From Pseudalkalibacillus hwajinpoensis (GTDB taxonomy: Bacteria; Bacillota; Bacilli; Bacillales; Guptibacillaceae), in the NCBI RefSeq assembly GCF_039851965.1, contig NZ_CP156674.1:1984001-2048000 (forward strand): DNA of 64,000 bases, in the 5' to 3' direction. A program made the translations under genes and the position numbers. Shown here one piece after another: positions 9,234-17,159 of the stretch (positions are counted from its first letter, which is position 1; the number at the start of each line of letters is the position of its first letter). Below the pieces are notes generated by a model, which was not told where the DNA came from, did no database searches, and saw only the letters and a list, made by a program, of their open reading frames with translations.

Positions 9234-9965
9234 CTATTCCCCATGAATCATGCGGTGAAGAAACTTTTTCGTATATATCGTTCCTTTTACTTGTTCATTA
9301 ATCCACGCTTCTTCATCCTTCAACCACTCGATGATATCCATGGATGCTTCCTCATGGTCATTAACAGTCAGGTTTTGAAAAATCTCCTTTACGCGCTGTA
9401 ATTGCTCCTGCTGAAACGTTGAATCAATTGTTTTTAACCCTAACTGCGCTCGCTCGGGGTAATAACGGTGTAATAGCACCCTTGAGTAATGGACCATCAC
9501 ATGATTTAACATATGAACTGCCCAAATGTCATTTCCTCTTCTGTGTGCTTTTTCATATTGAAATAGAAAAAAAGCTGTATCATCGACGTGTTCAATGAAT
9601 TCATGATTGGATAAGGTGAGTTGCTGCTTGTCATACAGAATGGAAAAATAGTCTTTCTCAATTAACGATTCATCTGTCACTGTAAAAAGATCCAAATGAA
9701 GCATATTGTCATATACCGCAATTATTTGGGGCGCAATAATAAAAATTTCATCATAAAAGAGAAGTTGGTCATACGCTTCTAGATGTTCTTTTCGTCTTGT
9801 TAGAAACGCTTTTTTGTCTTTCTCATCCACTAGACAGTACAAATCAACATCTGAATTCTCATCGTACTCATTTCTCCCCATCGAGCCTTTCAGAAAAATC
9901 GCCTGCACTGACTCATCCTTCTTTAAACTTGCCGTAATTACATGAACTGCCTCTTCCTGTTTCAA
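9234..9965 (-). CDS. Nucleotidyltransferase-fold protein
   Basis: The N-terminal domain has the Pol-beta/MNT signature LKGSMGRNEYDENSDVDLY (GSx..DxD), followed by a mainly helical C-terminus, as in streptomycin or kanamycin nucleotidyltransferase relatives. The target is unknown. A frame opens with TTG at 9983, but the SD GGAAGGGGG overlaps it. The in-frame TTG at 9965, 7 nt after the SD, is the better start, giving 243 residues. A second gene of the same fold lies at 10461-11093, with csaA between them. No sign of antibiotic-resistance context. Confidence 0.75.
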   Translation of the reverse strand: MKQEEAVHVITASLKKDESVQAIFLKGSMGRNEYDENSDVDLYCLVDEKDKKAFLTRRKEHLEAYDQLLFYDEIFIIAPQIIAVYDNMLHLDLFTVTDESLIEKDYFSILYDKQQLTLSNHEFIEHVDDTAFFLFQYEKAHRRGNDIWAVHMLNHVMVHYSRVLLHRYYPERAQLGLKTIDSTFQQEQLQRVKEIFQNLTVNDHEEASMDIIEWLKDEEAWINEQVKGTIYTKKFLHRMIHGE

Positions 9966-10054
9966 CTTCACACCCCCTTCCAAAAATGAGATAATATACC
10001 ATCATATACGAAAGGGAGCTTGTACAACAAGATGCAAGAAAAGGCGCGTTTCCT

Positions 10055-10390
10055 TTACCCTAGTTTGTCTCCATTTCTCACTTGTTTATCAGGCTGAATA
10101 AGCACAACGCCATCATCACCATAAACTCCGAGTACAAGTACTTCTGACATGAAATCAGCAATTTGCCGGGGAGGAAAATTCACGACCGCCATGACCTGTT
10201 TCCCGATTAAATCCTCTATTTCATACAAAGCTTTTATCTGAGCGCTGGATTTCTTAACTCCAATTTCTTCACCCAGGTCCACCTTCAATTGATAAGCTGG
10301 CTTCCTTGCCTTCTTAAAATCATTTACTTCAATTATCTCACCCACACGAATATCAAGCTTCATAAAGTCATCAAATGTAGCCATCCTCAT
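10055..10390 (-). CDS. csaA: CsaA, tRNA-binding-domain chaperone
   Basis: This 111-residue protein is a stand-alone tRNA-binding (EMAP/Trbp111) OB-fold domain: FMKLDIRVGEI at the start, KKSSAQI and VVNFPPRQIADFMSEVLVLG later, the family signature. In B. subtilis CsaA is a homodimeric secretion-related chaperone; tRNA-like binding is also reported for the family. A GTG at 10393 precedes the ATG by one codon; the SD AAAGG favours ATG at 10390 (7-nt spacing). Confidence 0.93.
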   Translation of the reverse strand: MRMATFDDFMKLDIRVGEIIEVNDFKKARKPAYQLKVDLGEEIGVKKSSAQIKALYEIEDLIGKQVMAVVNFPPRQIADFMSEVLVLGVYGDDGVVLIQPDKQVRNGDKLG

Positions 10391-10460
10391 CACTCTACCT
10401 TTCTGTCATTACACTCTTCTCCATAATGCTGTTTCCCTGTCGATGGATAAATACCTTCAA

Positions 10461-11093
10461 CTATAAGCGCTTATCCAAAAAAAGTTCAATAATGCTACGC
10501 ATCTGCTCCTCTTTAATCGTTCTTTCTCCCAATAAGTAGAAAGAAAAACACTCTACTAGAAACCGCTCACATTCCTCAAATTGAATGGTATACAACTCCG
10601 ACAATGTTAACGGGTATTGGGAAGTAGCAAAGTACCGTTCTATCCGAAGCACGTACATGATATCATTCAATATTTCGTAATGGTTAGGTGAAGCGAGTTG
10701 CTTCAACCTCTTCTCAATTGAAAAGAGAAGTTTCTTTACTCCATTTTGTATTTCTTGATGAGAAGGTAAAATAAAAGGTGTCTCTCCAAATACATTAAGC
10801 TGTTCAAAATAAGGGGCGACATACTCTCTCGTTCCATCAGCTTTCGCCCTAAAATCATGAATGCATGTTTCCCTTAAATCAAGAGAAATCCCCGTTAACT
10901 CAGGAAAATATGGCTTCCTACTTACCTTCTCATTATAGAAACACCAGACGTCTAGGTCCGAAAATGGACCAGCCTCCCCCCTTGCAAAACTTCCGGTTAA
11001 TACGACTCCACGCAAAGCAGGCGTCTTGATTCGATCTACAAGACGCTTCGCATATTTCTCAATCATTAACGGAGTAATTAGAGGATTTAGCAT
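10461..11093 (-). CDS. Nucleotidyltransferase-domain protein
   Basis: The 210-residue product starts with a short helix and then the nucleotidyltransferase motif VVLTGSFARGEAGPFSDLDV (G-S...D-x-D), followed by a helical tail (about 115-210). It is shorter than, and diverged from, the product of 9234-9965. It could be a minimal nucleotidyltransferase of a toxin-antitoxin type, but no HEPN partner is adjacent, so that is not supported. SD AAAGGAGAAGG, ATG start. Confidence 0.75.
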   Translation of the reverse strand: MLNPLITPLMIEKYAKRLVDRIKTPALRGVVLTGSFARGEAGPFSDLDVWCFYNEKVSRKPYFPELTGISLDLRETCIHDFRAKADGTREYVAPYFEQLNVFGETPFILPSHQEIQNGVKKLLFSIEKRLKQLASPNHYEILNDIMYVLRIERYFATSQYPLTLSELYTIQFEECERFLVECFSFYLLGERTIKEEQMRSIIELFLDKRL

Positions 11094-11208
11094 ATGTATC
11101 CTTCTCCTTTTAACGAGACCCTCAGAAGGAGCTAGCCATTATGAACCTGGTCCGTATTATCTATGCTTATATTTCTTATAAATCCAAAAGTCATTCATTC
11201 TAACATAG

Positions 11209-11895
11209 TTAGTTCGTTAGAAAACGAAAAACCTTATTAATCACATCATCTCGGTCTTCTCCATGCAGGATATGATGCTTTGAACTGTCCATTAAGATAA
11301 CTTCCTTTTCCTCTGAACCGATAATGTCGTAGATAATATGAGCGGTTTTGTATGGAACCATCCCATCCCTTTTACCCTGTAGAATGATTGTCGGAGTTGA
11401 TACATTTCCAAATGATGGTTTTAATTTTTGCACAAGTTTTCGAAACTCAATTGATGCAAGAAAAGGTGTTGTTTTAATTTTTTTACTGTAACGAATAAAC
11501 AGCTCATTTTGAAAAAGTCTACCCCTACATAAATCAGTCATCATACCGCCAATGTCTTTTAGCATTTGCAAAGGTTGAATATAGTGAACGGCTGCACTCA
11601 ATAGCACGAGCTTATCAACATCATATTTCGTAGCGAGATAACCTGCTAAAACGCCACCCATTGAGAATCCAACTAAATAGATCGTGTCACATTGATCTTT
11701 GAGCTCTTTTAAGTTCGTTTCAGCAGCATCGATCCAATGGTTAAATGTGATGCCTCGTAGTGTATCATCTTCACCGTGCCCTGGAAGCGTGGGTAAAGAA
11801 ATGACCCAATCGGTGTGAATTTGTAAATATTCTGCTAAGGGCTCAACCTCATATGGTGCTCCAGTAAATCCATGAATGAGCAAACAACCGACCAT
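11209..11895 (-). CDS. Carboxylesterase, Est30-like alpha/beta hydrolase
   Basis: The 228-residue alpha/beta hydrolase has LLIHGFTGAPYEVEPLAEYL (oxyanion region) and the nucleophile elbow GFSMGG with Ser78. Likely acid Asp177 lies in GKRDGMVP, and His207 in DSSKHHILHG. The layout matches Geobacillus Est30 (about 245 aa), which cleaves short-chain carboxylesters; family members also act as monoacylglycerol lipases. SD GGTGAGGGG, ATG start. It is the first gene of nothing obvious; mscL downstream has its own SD. Confidence 0.88.
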   Translation of the reverse strand: MVGCLLIHGFTGAPYEVEPLAEYLQIHTDWVISLPTLPGHGEDDTLRGITFNHWIDAAETNLKELKDQCDTIYLVGFSMGGVLAGYLATKYDVDKLVLLSAAVHYIQPLQMLKDIGGMMTDLCRGRLFQNELFIRYSKKIKTTPFLASIEFRKLVQKLKPSFGNVSTPTIILQGKRDGMVPYKTAHIIYDIIGSEEKEVILMDSSKHHILHGEDRDDVINKVFRFLTN

Positions 11896-11972
11896 ACTTG
11901 TCCCCTCACCTTCCCTCCTGTAGTTTAGTTCTTATAATACCACTCCAAGAAAAAGTTAATCCTCAGTGAGGG

Positions 11973-12488
11973 TCAACGCTTTCGAAAAGAACTTGAGGAT
12001 GAATTCTTTCTTATATGCACGGATAGCGACGGCTGCTCATACTCCATTTCAAGAGATGTAGAACAATTTGGACAGATTACCGCACGTGAAGGGATTGGCG
12101 TACAACAGTATGGACATTCTTTCCTCGTCATGGCATTAATCGGATCCTGCCCGGGCTTTCGCCAACGATTTAGCTGGCGAACGACAAGAAAAACAGAAAA
12201 GAAGACAATAAGGAAACGAATGGACGTTGAAAAGAATACGCCGTAATTGATTGTTGCAGCACCTGCTTCTTTGGCATCTGAAAGCGATGGATAGTAGTTA
12301 CCATTTAAGCTAATAAACATATCAGAGAAATTGATTCTCGCTAGAATCAGTCCTATTGGCGGAAGAATAATGTCTGATACAAGCGAATCAATAAAATTAC
12401 TAAACGCTGCACCTAAAACAATCCCAATTCCCATATCAGCCGCGTTTCCTCTAATCGCGAAATGACGAAATTCATTTAATAGACCGAT
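11973..12488 (-). CDS. mscL: Large-conductance mechanosensitive channel MscL, apparent ATC start
   Basis: The protein forms a stretch-gated pore that releases solutes on osmotic downshock. The first ATG (12434) would give MGIGIVLGAAFSNFIDSLVSD and so begin at the first membrane helix, lacking the usual amphipathic N-terminus. The frame stays open upstream and encodes LLNEFRHFAIRGNAAD, just what MscL needs. The only codon in the right place is ATC at 12488, 7 nt after a strong SD (AAGGAGAGG); an in-frame TGA lies just upstream of it. From ATC the protein is 171 aa. A C-terminal zinc ribbon (CPYC...CPNC) extends beyond the common 130-150 residues. Either a rare AUC start or a mutated ATG. Confidence 0.82.
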   Translation of the reverse strand: MGLLNEFRHFAIRGNAADMGIGIVLGAAFSNFIDSLVSDIILPPIGLILARINFSDMFISLNGNYYPSLSDAKEAGAATINYGVFFSTSIRFLIVFFSVFLVVRQLNRWRKPGQDPINAMTRKECPYCCTPIPSRAVICPNCSTSLEMEYEQPSLSVHIRKNSSSSSFRKR

Positions 12489-12601
12489 GGGAAATCCTCT
12501 CCTTCACCTGTGCTCTAACCATTTTATGCAGCCACTATACAAGCTATGCCCTAGAGAAAGCCTTCATTTTTCTTATAGTTTAATAAGCATTCTTAAAGCA
12601 C

Positions 12602-12639
12602 AAAAAAATCCGCACTCCAGTTTGGAGTACGGATTTTTT
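12602..12639 (-). terminator. Terminator of the SDR gene
   Basis: AAAAAATCCG.ACTCCA pairs with TGGAGT.CGGATTTTTT around a 3-nt loop with one mismatch; T tracts in both directions. Confidence 0.88.
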
Positions 12640-12649
12640 GTTCCTCTAA

Positions 12650-13399
12650 TTACCCTTGTGACGTCGGGCGTACAAGCACTTCATTAATTGAAACACTATC
12701 CGGCTGTCCGACAGCGTAATAAATAGCATCAGCAATGGCCTCTGGATCAAGAGGATCAAGACCGTTTGGCCCACGGTTGTTTAATTTCTCTTTCACATCT
12801 TCATCTGTAATTGTGTTCGTCAATTCTGTAGCTACAGCTCCTGGAGAAATGATCGTTGCACGAACGTTTGTTGAAGCAGACATTTCTTTACGAAGCCCCT
12901 CTGTTATTGCTCGAACTGCAAACTTCGTACCACAATAGACAGCTCCTGCTGGCATAATTTCATGCCCTGCAACGGAAGATACATTAATAATGTGACCGGA
13001 TTTCCTTTCCTCCATATGAGGAAGGACGCCTGCGATACCGTATAGAACACCTTTAATGTTCACATCTACCATCTTATCCCATTCGTCTATTTTAAGTTTA
13101 TTTAAGAAGGAAAGAGGCATTAGTCCAGCATTATTTACAAGGACATCAATTTGACCATAATGTTCAATTGTTTTATCTGCAAGCTCCTGCATTTGCTCCC
13201 GTGATGTCACATCTGTTTTTTGAATAATTGCTTCGCCGCCGTTATTTGTAATTTCCTTTTTCAATTCTTCAAGGCGATCCTCACGACGGGCAGCAAGAAC
13301 AACTTTTGCTCCGTCTCCTGCAAGTTTCTTTGCAGTAGCCTCGCCAATTCCGCTACTTGCTCCTGTAATAATAACAACTTTGCCATTAACTTGACTCAT
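12650..13399 (-). CDS. SDR family oxidoreductase
   Basis: A classical short-chain dehydrogenase of 249 residues. It shows the cofactor loop TGASSGIG (about 13-20), NNAG (about 90), the active-site Ser in INVSSVAG and YCGTKFA for the Tyr/Lys pair. AARRED after beta-2 favours NADP(H). It resembles the broad YdfG/serine-dehydrogenase-like branch; the substrate cannot be assigned. SD AAAGGTGG, 7 nt before ATG. It is a single gene between terminators. Confidence 0.88.
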   Translation of the reverse strand: MSQVNGKVVIITGASSGIGEATAKKLAGDGAKVVLAARREDRLEELKKEITNNGGEAIIQKTDVTSREQMQELADKTIEHYGQIDVLVNNAGLMPLSFLNKLKIDEWDKMVDVNIKGVLYGIAGVLPHMEERKSGHIINVSSVAGHEIMPAGAVYCGTKFAVRAITEGLRKEMSASTNVRATIISPGAVATELTNTITDEDVKEKLNNRGPNGLDPLDPEAIADAIYYAVGQPDSVSINEVLVRPTSQG

Positions 13400-13481
13400 G
13401 ATTTACCACCTTTCATTTTATCTTCACAACCTCTTTTCCCAGGATGTTTTCATGTTAATCATCCTAATGTTCTACATCATC

Positions 13482-13508
13482 AAAAAAAGCACCCTCATCA
13501 GGTGCTTC
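13482..13508 (-). terminator. Terminator of the redox operon
   Basis: On the minus strand AGCACC/GGTGCT with a 7-nt loop is followed by seven T, three nt after the thioredoxin-like gene. Confidence 0.88.
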
Positions 13509-13511
13509 TAC

Positions 13512-13976
13512 TTACTTATTTTTCTCAATCCATTGTTTAAATTTAGCTTCTGATTGTGTACCAACAATCCGATCTACTTCTTTCCCATCTTTGAAACGAA
13601 CAAGGGTCGGTGTCGATTCAATTCCATAATCCCCCCAGCCGTTCTCGAATTCAAGCAGGTTAAATTTCTTAAGATCAATTCCCATGTCTTCTGCAAGCGG
13701 TACAAGGATCGGAGATGTATTCTTACAGTGGATACATGTCGGCCTATAGAAGTATACAAAGGCATCTTCGCCGTCGGATAAAGCCTGATCAAGCTCATCA
13801 GGAAGAATCTGATTTTGATATAGCGGGTCATCAAGCTGATCCACTGTGGCAGGATCAAGAGAGTCCTTACCATAAGGATTACCTTCTGCTTTTTCGCTAT
13901 TGCTTAAATTTGTGATGAAAGCAAGTGCTCCGAACAACACTACAATAATACCCAGAAAGATAATAGCTTTCTTCAT
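13512..13976 (-). CDS. Membrane-anchored thioredoxin-like protein
   Basis: A 154-residue protein with an uncleaved-type N-terminal membrane anchor (about 4-23), a linker and a thioredoxin domain holding the redox pair CIHC (YRPTCIHCKN) and the cis-proline STPT. It faces outside the membrane. Its ATG overlaps the stop of the DsbB-like gene (ATGA), so the two are coupled. It probably works as the extracytoplasmic oxidant or reductant partner of that protein. The pairing recalls B. subtilis bdbA-bdbB and bdbC-bdbD, but the sequence is short and thioredoxin-like rather than a full DsbA. Confidence 0.85.
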   Translation of the reverse strand: MKKAIIFLGIIVVLFGALAFITNLSNSEKAEGNPYGKDSLDPATVDQLDDPLYQNQILPDELDQALSDGEDAFVYFYRPTCIHCKNTSPILVPLAEDMGIDLKKFNLLEFENGWGDYGIESTPTLVRFKDGKEVDRIVGTQSEAKFKQWIEKNK

Positions 13977-14413
13977 ACGTCGCTTTCCTCCTTTTTAAGT
14001 TGTCTATAAAGGACTACCATAAGAGTCGTAATAATTGTAAAAGCAAGTAAAGCTAGAAAAGGAATCGTCATAAATCCAAACAGATTAATATATTCTCCAG
14101 TACATGGCACTCTTCCACACGCAGGGGCCGATTCTGCTAAAAAGGATGCTTTCTGTAGTAAATAATGATATAGCGAAACAGAGGCTCCAATCACCGATAA
14201 CGGTAGTACATATAACCACTGCCTTACATCTTTTTTAACCATCGCAATCCCAAGAATGATAACAAGAGGATACATTAGAATTCGTTGGTACCAGCATAAC
14301 TCGCATGGTTCATATCGAAGCACTTCGGAAAAATACAAGCTTCCAGCAAGGGCAAGGACAGAAGTTGCCCAGGCACCAAATAATAAATACTCAATTTTTT
14401 TCTCATTTTGCAT
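13973..14413 (-). CDS. bdbC: Disulfide oxidoreductase BdbC (DsbB family)
   Basis: The 146-residue protein has four membrane helices. Its two cysteine pairs sit at outward loops: CELC in the first (about 37-40) and a later CGRVPC pair (about 99-104). This is the DsbB/BdbC design that passes electrons from thiol oxidants to quinone. It is the upstream gene of a two-gene unit with the thioredoxin-like partner. SD AGAGAGG, 7 nt before ATG. Confidence 0.9.
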   Translation of the reverse strand: MQNEKKIEYLLFGAWATSVLALAGSLYFSEVLRYEPCELCWYQRILMYPLVIILGIAMVKKDVRQWLYVLPLSVIGASVSLYHYLLQKASFLAESAPACGRVPCTGEYINLFGFMTIPFLALLAFTIITTLMVVLYRQLKKEESDV

Positions 14414-14543
14414 GGGAGAACCTCTCTTCTTTCACATAAAAAATAATATTCTCATTATACACAACAAGCGCGTTGATGAAAAAACGAATCTTGACAATCT
14501 ATCAACTCTTTTAAAGCCGACCCTACCATGAGCCGGCTCTGCC

Positions 14544-15644
14544 TTACTTAATAATTTGTAGTTCTTTCGGATACTTCGTCAGCGTTTCATAGCCATCTTC
14601 CGTTACGAACACATCATCTTCGATTCGAACTCCCCCAACCTCTGGAAGGTAAATACCCGGTTCGATTGTATAGGTCATCCCTTCCTGAAGCTGGTTATCG
14701 TTCTTCTCACTCATCGACGGATACTCATGCACTTCGATTCCAATGCCATGCCCGATCCGATGGGGAAAGAACTCGCCATAACCTGCATCAGATATGACAT
14801 TTCGTGCAGCGAGATCGATATCGCCAAGACGTGTACCTGGCCTTGATATGTCTAGAGATGCGGTTTGTGCTTTTAGCACCGTTTCATAAATTTCTTTTTG
14901 TTTTTCATTAATGTCTCCAAACGCCACTGTTCTTGTGATATCTGAACAATATCCGTTTAGAACAACTCCCAAATCAAACAAAACGAGATCGCCTTTTTTT
15001 AGTTTGCGTTGGCCTGGATTTCCATGTGGTGCACCGGAATTCTCACCAAAAAGTACCATGGTTGAAAACGACATTTCCCTGATGCCCTTTTTCTTCAATT
15101 CAAATTCGATCGTAGCAAGTACTTCCATTTCAGTAATGCCATCACGAAGAACACTTACTCCTGTTTCAACACCAAAGTCAGCAAGTGCTGCCGCTTCACG
15201 CAGAACCTCGACTTCGCTGTCATCTTTAATCAGGCGTAGCTCATTAAGGGCAGTTTCTGCTGCATGGAATTCAAGTTTCCCAAACCGCTCTTTCAAGTGC
15301 TCCACCCGCTCATATGAAAGCGTAGCTTTTTCAATCGCTGCTCGCTCAGGACTTTGTACTCCACGTGCTTTCAATGCTTCTTCAATAAAATCAAACGGTT
15401 GTTCTGAATCGCTGTAACCTATAATGCCATACGTCCATCCTGCATCGCGTGCCTGAGAAACTTCCATTCCCGGACATACAAGGAATGGTTCCTGATTTGG
15501 AACAACAAAAAGCCCAAGTAGCCTTTCGTGAGGCTCACAATGAAAATTAGAGAGATAAAAAACATTTGATGGTGAATGGATATACGCAAAATCCTGATTA
15601 TTTTCTATAAGCCACTCTGTAAAATTCGATAAACGTTTGTTCAT
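14544..15644 (-). CDS. M24 family Xaa-Pro peptidase
   Basis: The 366-residue protein has an N-terminal creatinase-like domain and a C-terminal pita-bread metallopeptidase domain. Metal ligands are visible: Asp in LFDLGVVLNGY, Asp in CSDITRTV, His in PHRIGHGIGIEVHE, Glu in YTIEPGIYLP and Glu in GGVRIEDDV. It hydrolyses Xaa-Pro peptide bonds, releasing amino acids from short peptides. Size and domains match B. subtilis YkvY/YqhT. SD AAAGGACG, ATG start. No partner gene nearby. Confidence 0.9.
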   Translation of the reverse strand: MNKRLSNFTEWLIENNQDFAYIHSPSNVFYLSNFHCEPHERLLGLFVVPNQEPFLVCPGMEVSQARDAGWTYGIIGYSDSEQPFDFIEEALKARGVQSPERAAIEKATLSYERVEHLKERFGKLEFHAAETALNELRLIKDDSEVEVLREAAALADFGVETGVSVLRDGITEMEVLATIEFELKKKGIREMSFSTMVLFGENSGAPHGNPGQRKLKKGDLVLFDLGVVLNGYCSDITRTVAFGDINEKQKEIYETVLKAQTASLDISRPGTRLGDIDLAARNVISDAGYGEFFPHRIGHGIGIEVHEYPSMSEKNDNQLQEGMTYTIEPGIYLPEVGGVRIEDDVFVTEDGYETLTKYPKELQIIK

Positions 15645-15904
15645 GCTGCCACGTCCTTTGCAAAAATGTAATTGATGATCTACTCATTAAATTAGTGAAT
15701 CGATTTGATTCTTTCCTTTTCTAGCTTATCATACGTAAGAGCAGTTACTACATACAAGAGCAAAGAATTTCAAGAAGGAAAGCTTCCTAAAAACCCCAGC
15801 TAATCTTACGCAAGCAAAGCTTAGCCCTCTCTTAAAAAAACCACACCAATCTGCTCTTAAAAAGCAATAAGATTTTAAAATAAGTAATGAGACGGTAAAT
15901 TGCA
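15645..15904. other. Intergenic region
   Basis: About 260 A/T-rich bp between the peptidase gene and the small-RNA terminator. I see no open frame with an SD and no clear hairpin. Confidence 0.4.
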
Positions 15905-16034
15905 AACAAAAATAGCTGCCGTCGCGGCAGCTACTAAATCAAACAATTGGAGAAGGGGGAACTTCTTTGGATTTGTTTGAGTATATTCATTTGAACGTGT
16001 CGGGGAACACCATTCATGTTATTTCTCTTCTATG
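15905..16034 (-). ncRNA. Fur-regulated small RNA, FsrA-like candidate
   Basis: A minus-strand transcript is predicted to start near 16034, from a promoter overlapping a Fur box, and to end at a strong terminator (9-bp stem AGCTGCCG-type, 3-nt loop, T5GT3) at 15905-15933. Between them are two unpaired C-runs, CCCC at 16002-16005 and CCCCC at 15955-15959. B. subtilis FsrA, a Fur-repressed iron-sparing sRNA, has the same design: Fur box, short transcript, C-rich single-stranded patches, intrinsic terminator. Homology is not shown. The only frame inside (27 codons from ATG at 16017) has a weak SD, so a peptide is less likely. Confidence 0.55.
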
Positions 16035-16036
16035 TT

Positions 16037-16069
16037 GATAATGATAATCTTTATCATTTAAGATGTCAA
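16037..16069 (-). promoter_or_regulatory. Promoter with Fur box for the small RNA
   Basis: The 19-mer at 16037-16055 (GATAATGATAATCTTTATC on plus) matches the Fur consensus GATAATGATAATCATTATC at 18 of 19 positions. On the minus strand TTGACA (16069-16064), a 17-nt spacer and TATCAT (16046-16041) form a near-ideal sigma-A promoter that the box covers. Confidence 0.85.
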
Positions 16070-16233
16070 TACGTTTTTTTGAAAGTTAGTTGAGGCGTTC
16101 TTTTGAATGGATCGGCCTTTCTCTCACGCAAGTATCCACTTCTGACCGCTTCTGCTCGTAGAATTAATGCGAACGCCGCGAATGATCCGAACAAGATAAT
16201 GAAAAACATCGAGATTTGAAGGATTTCAACCAT
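16066..16233 (-). CDS. Small single-pass membrane protein, 55 aa, Fur-controlled
   Basis: ATG at 16233 has SD AGAGGTG at a 5-nt spacing. The product has one hydrophobic helix (about 5-25, ISMFFIILFGSFAAFALIL) and a basic tail (RSGYLRERKADPFKRTP), predicting a cytoplasmic C-terminus. I do not recognise it. It lies between two Fur boxes: one covers its own promoter, and the next gene's -35 box overlaps its stop codon. It is therefore probably made under iron limitation; a role next to a membrane iron transporter or oxidase is a guess. Confidence 0.7.
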   Translation of the reverse strand: MVEILQISMFFIILFGSFAAFALILRAEAVRSGYLRERKADPFKRTPQLTFKKTY

Positions 16234-16261
16234 TATTACACCTCTAATTCAAGTTTTTTTC

Positions 16262-16298
16262 ATTATATCACGCCTTGTTGATAATGAGAAGCATTATC
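16262..16298 (-). promoter_or_regulatory. Promoter with second Fur box
   Basis: GATAATGAGAAGCATTATC at 16280-16298 matches the Fur 19-mer at 17 of 19 positions and is part of a longer TTGATAATG...CATTATCAA palindrome. On the minus strand a perfect -10 TATAAT (16267-16262) lies just downstream, so Fur would block the promoter of the 55-residue gene. Confidence 0.82.
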
Positions 16299-16345
16299 AA
16301 TGAAAATTTTTATTTAAATAATGCCACTTCTGTACAGCGGAATAA

Positions 16346-16610
16346 TAACTAGTGTTACAGCAACGTATTCACCTTACAAGGGATTTGTCGTTTTTCAAGT
16401 GATGCAAAAGGCGTTCGTCTTCGCCAGACTGTCGAAAAAATAACTTCTGAAATTAAAGCGGAAGGCATTGATCAAATTGTATATGGATGGCTTCTAAATC
16501 ATCCAGCAAACATCATGCCGATTGTTGGTTCAGGAAAACCAGAGCGAAACGATAGCGCTACCGACGCTCTCTCTTATAGGTTAACTCGTGATAAGTGGTT
16601 TGAAATCTAA
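16346..16610 (+). pseudogene. Remnant of an aldo/keto reductase (YcsN-like)
   Basis: Only the C-terminal quarter remains. After a frameshift near 16400, one open frame encodes DAKGVRLRQTVEKI, QIVYGWLLNHPANIMPIVGSG and a final RDKWFEI before TAA at 16608. This is the end of the YcsN/YdhF branch of aldo/keto reductases, where the NADP-binding GSGK-like motif is conserved. Upstream residues (TATYSP) lie in another frame, and no start is left. Confidence 0.65.
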
Positions 16611-16658
16611 CAAGTTAGATCGGTTATGACATTCCATAACACAAAACAGTTTGAATAA

Positions 16659-16680
16659 GTTAAACAAACGTTTATTTAAC
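16659..16680. repeat. Orphan 22-bp palindrome
   Basis: GTTAAACAAAC is followed by its complement GTTTATTTAAC with a single mismatch. It looks like a repressor operator (AAAC...GTTT half sites) but has no intact gene next to it. Confidence 0.45.
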
Positions 16681-16697
16681 GGCGTTCGTTCGGTCAA

Positions 16698-16732
16698 AAA
16701 CCAGCACTTCAAATGAAGTCCTGGTTTTTACG
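16698..16732 (+). terminator. Terminator
   Basis: AAAAACCAG.ACTTC pairs with GAAGT.CTGGTTTTT over a 4-nt loop. It is probably the old terminator of the reductase remnant. Confidence 0.7.
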
Positions 16733-16773
16733 CTATTTCCTTTCAAGCCATTCAGAGATAGCGAATGTTTCTA

Positions 16774-17089
16774 CTACCTATCATAGCTAATAAGTGATAA
16801 CCCTAGTAGTAAAAGTGGAAATTCAAATCCACCGATTAAACCCATCTGAAGTTTTGCCAGCGAAATCGCTCCTACCATTTGTTAAATTAAATAAAAAGGC
16901 TGATGGTACTACAAAAATGCCCACTAGCAAAGATGCTCCTCCAACAGCCTCGATAATAGCTGTTGCATACGCAAGCCAAGCAGGCTGGTCGATTTTCTCG
17001 GAACATCGCAATTTGTATTCCCGATTCACCCAAGCGGCTAACATGATGATACCAAGAATGATTCTTCCAACCAGTAAACCCCCTTCCAT
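16774..17089 (-). pseudogene. Decayed DoxX-family membrane protein
   Basis: The frame from 17089 starts LLVGRIILGIIMLA and continues with PAWLAYATAIIEAVGGASLLVGIFVVPSA-like residues (DoxX). The region between (NREYKLRCSEKID) does not fit, while another frame gives GIQIAMF there, so two indels flank it. After FLFNLTNGR the frame runs to a stop at 16823, while the proper C-terminus (MGLIGGFEFPLLLLGLSLIS) lies in a different frame and ends with TAG at 16774. The family is linked to membrane redox or sulfur chemistry. This copy is not functional as read. Confidence 0.72.
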
Positions 17090-17159
17090 CTTTTTGTTAC
17101 GATTAGGACATCTCTTACTTGTTTTCTATCTAACGGCTTCAAAACGAAAATGGATCACT

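Noticed and set aside
9234..11093. Nucleotidyltransferases as MNT/HEPN toxin-antitoxin system
   Set aside because: No HEPN-like partner gene lies next to either one.
15936..16017. 27-codon frame inside the Fur-regulated transcript
   Set aside because: SD is weak and the codons include the C-runs expected of an sRNA; kept as an alternative only.
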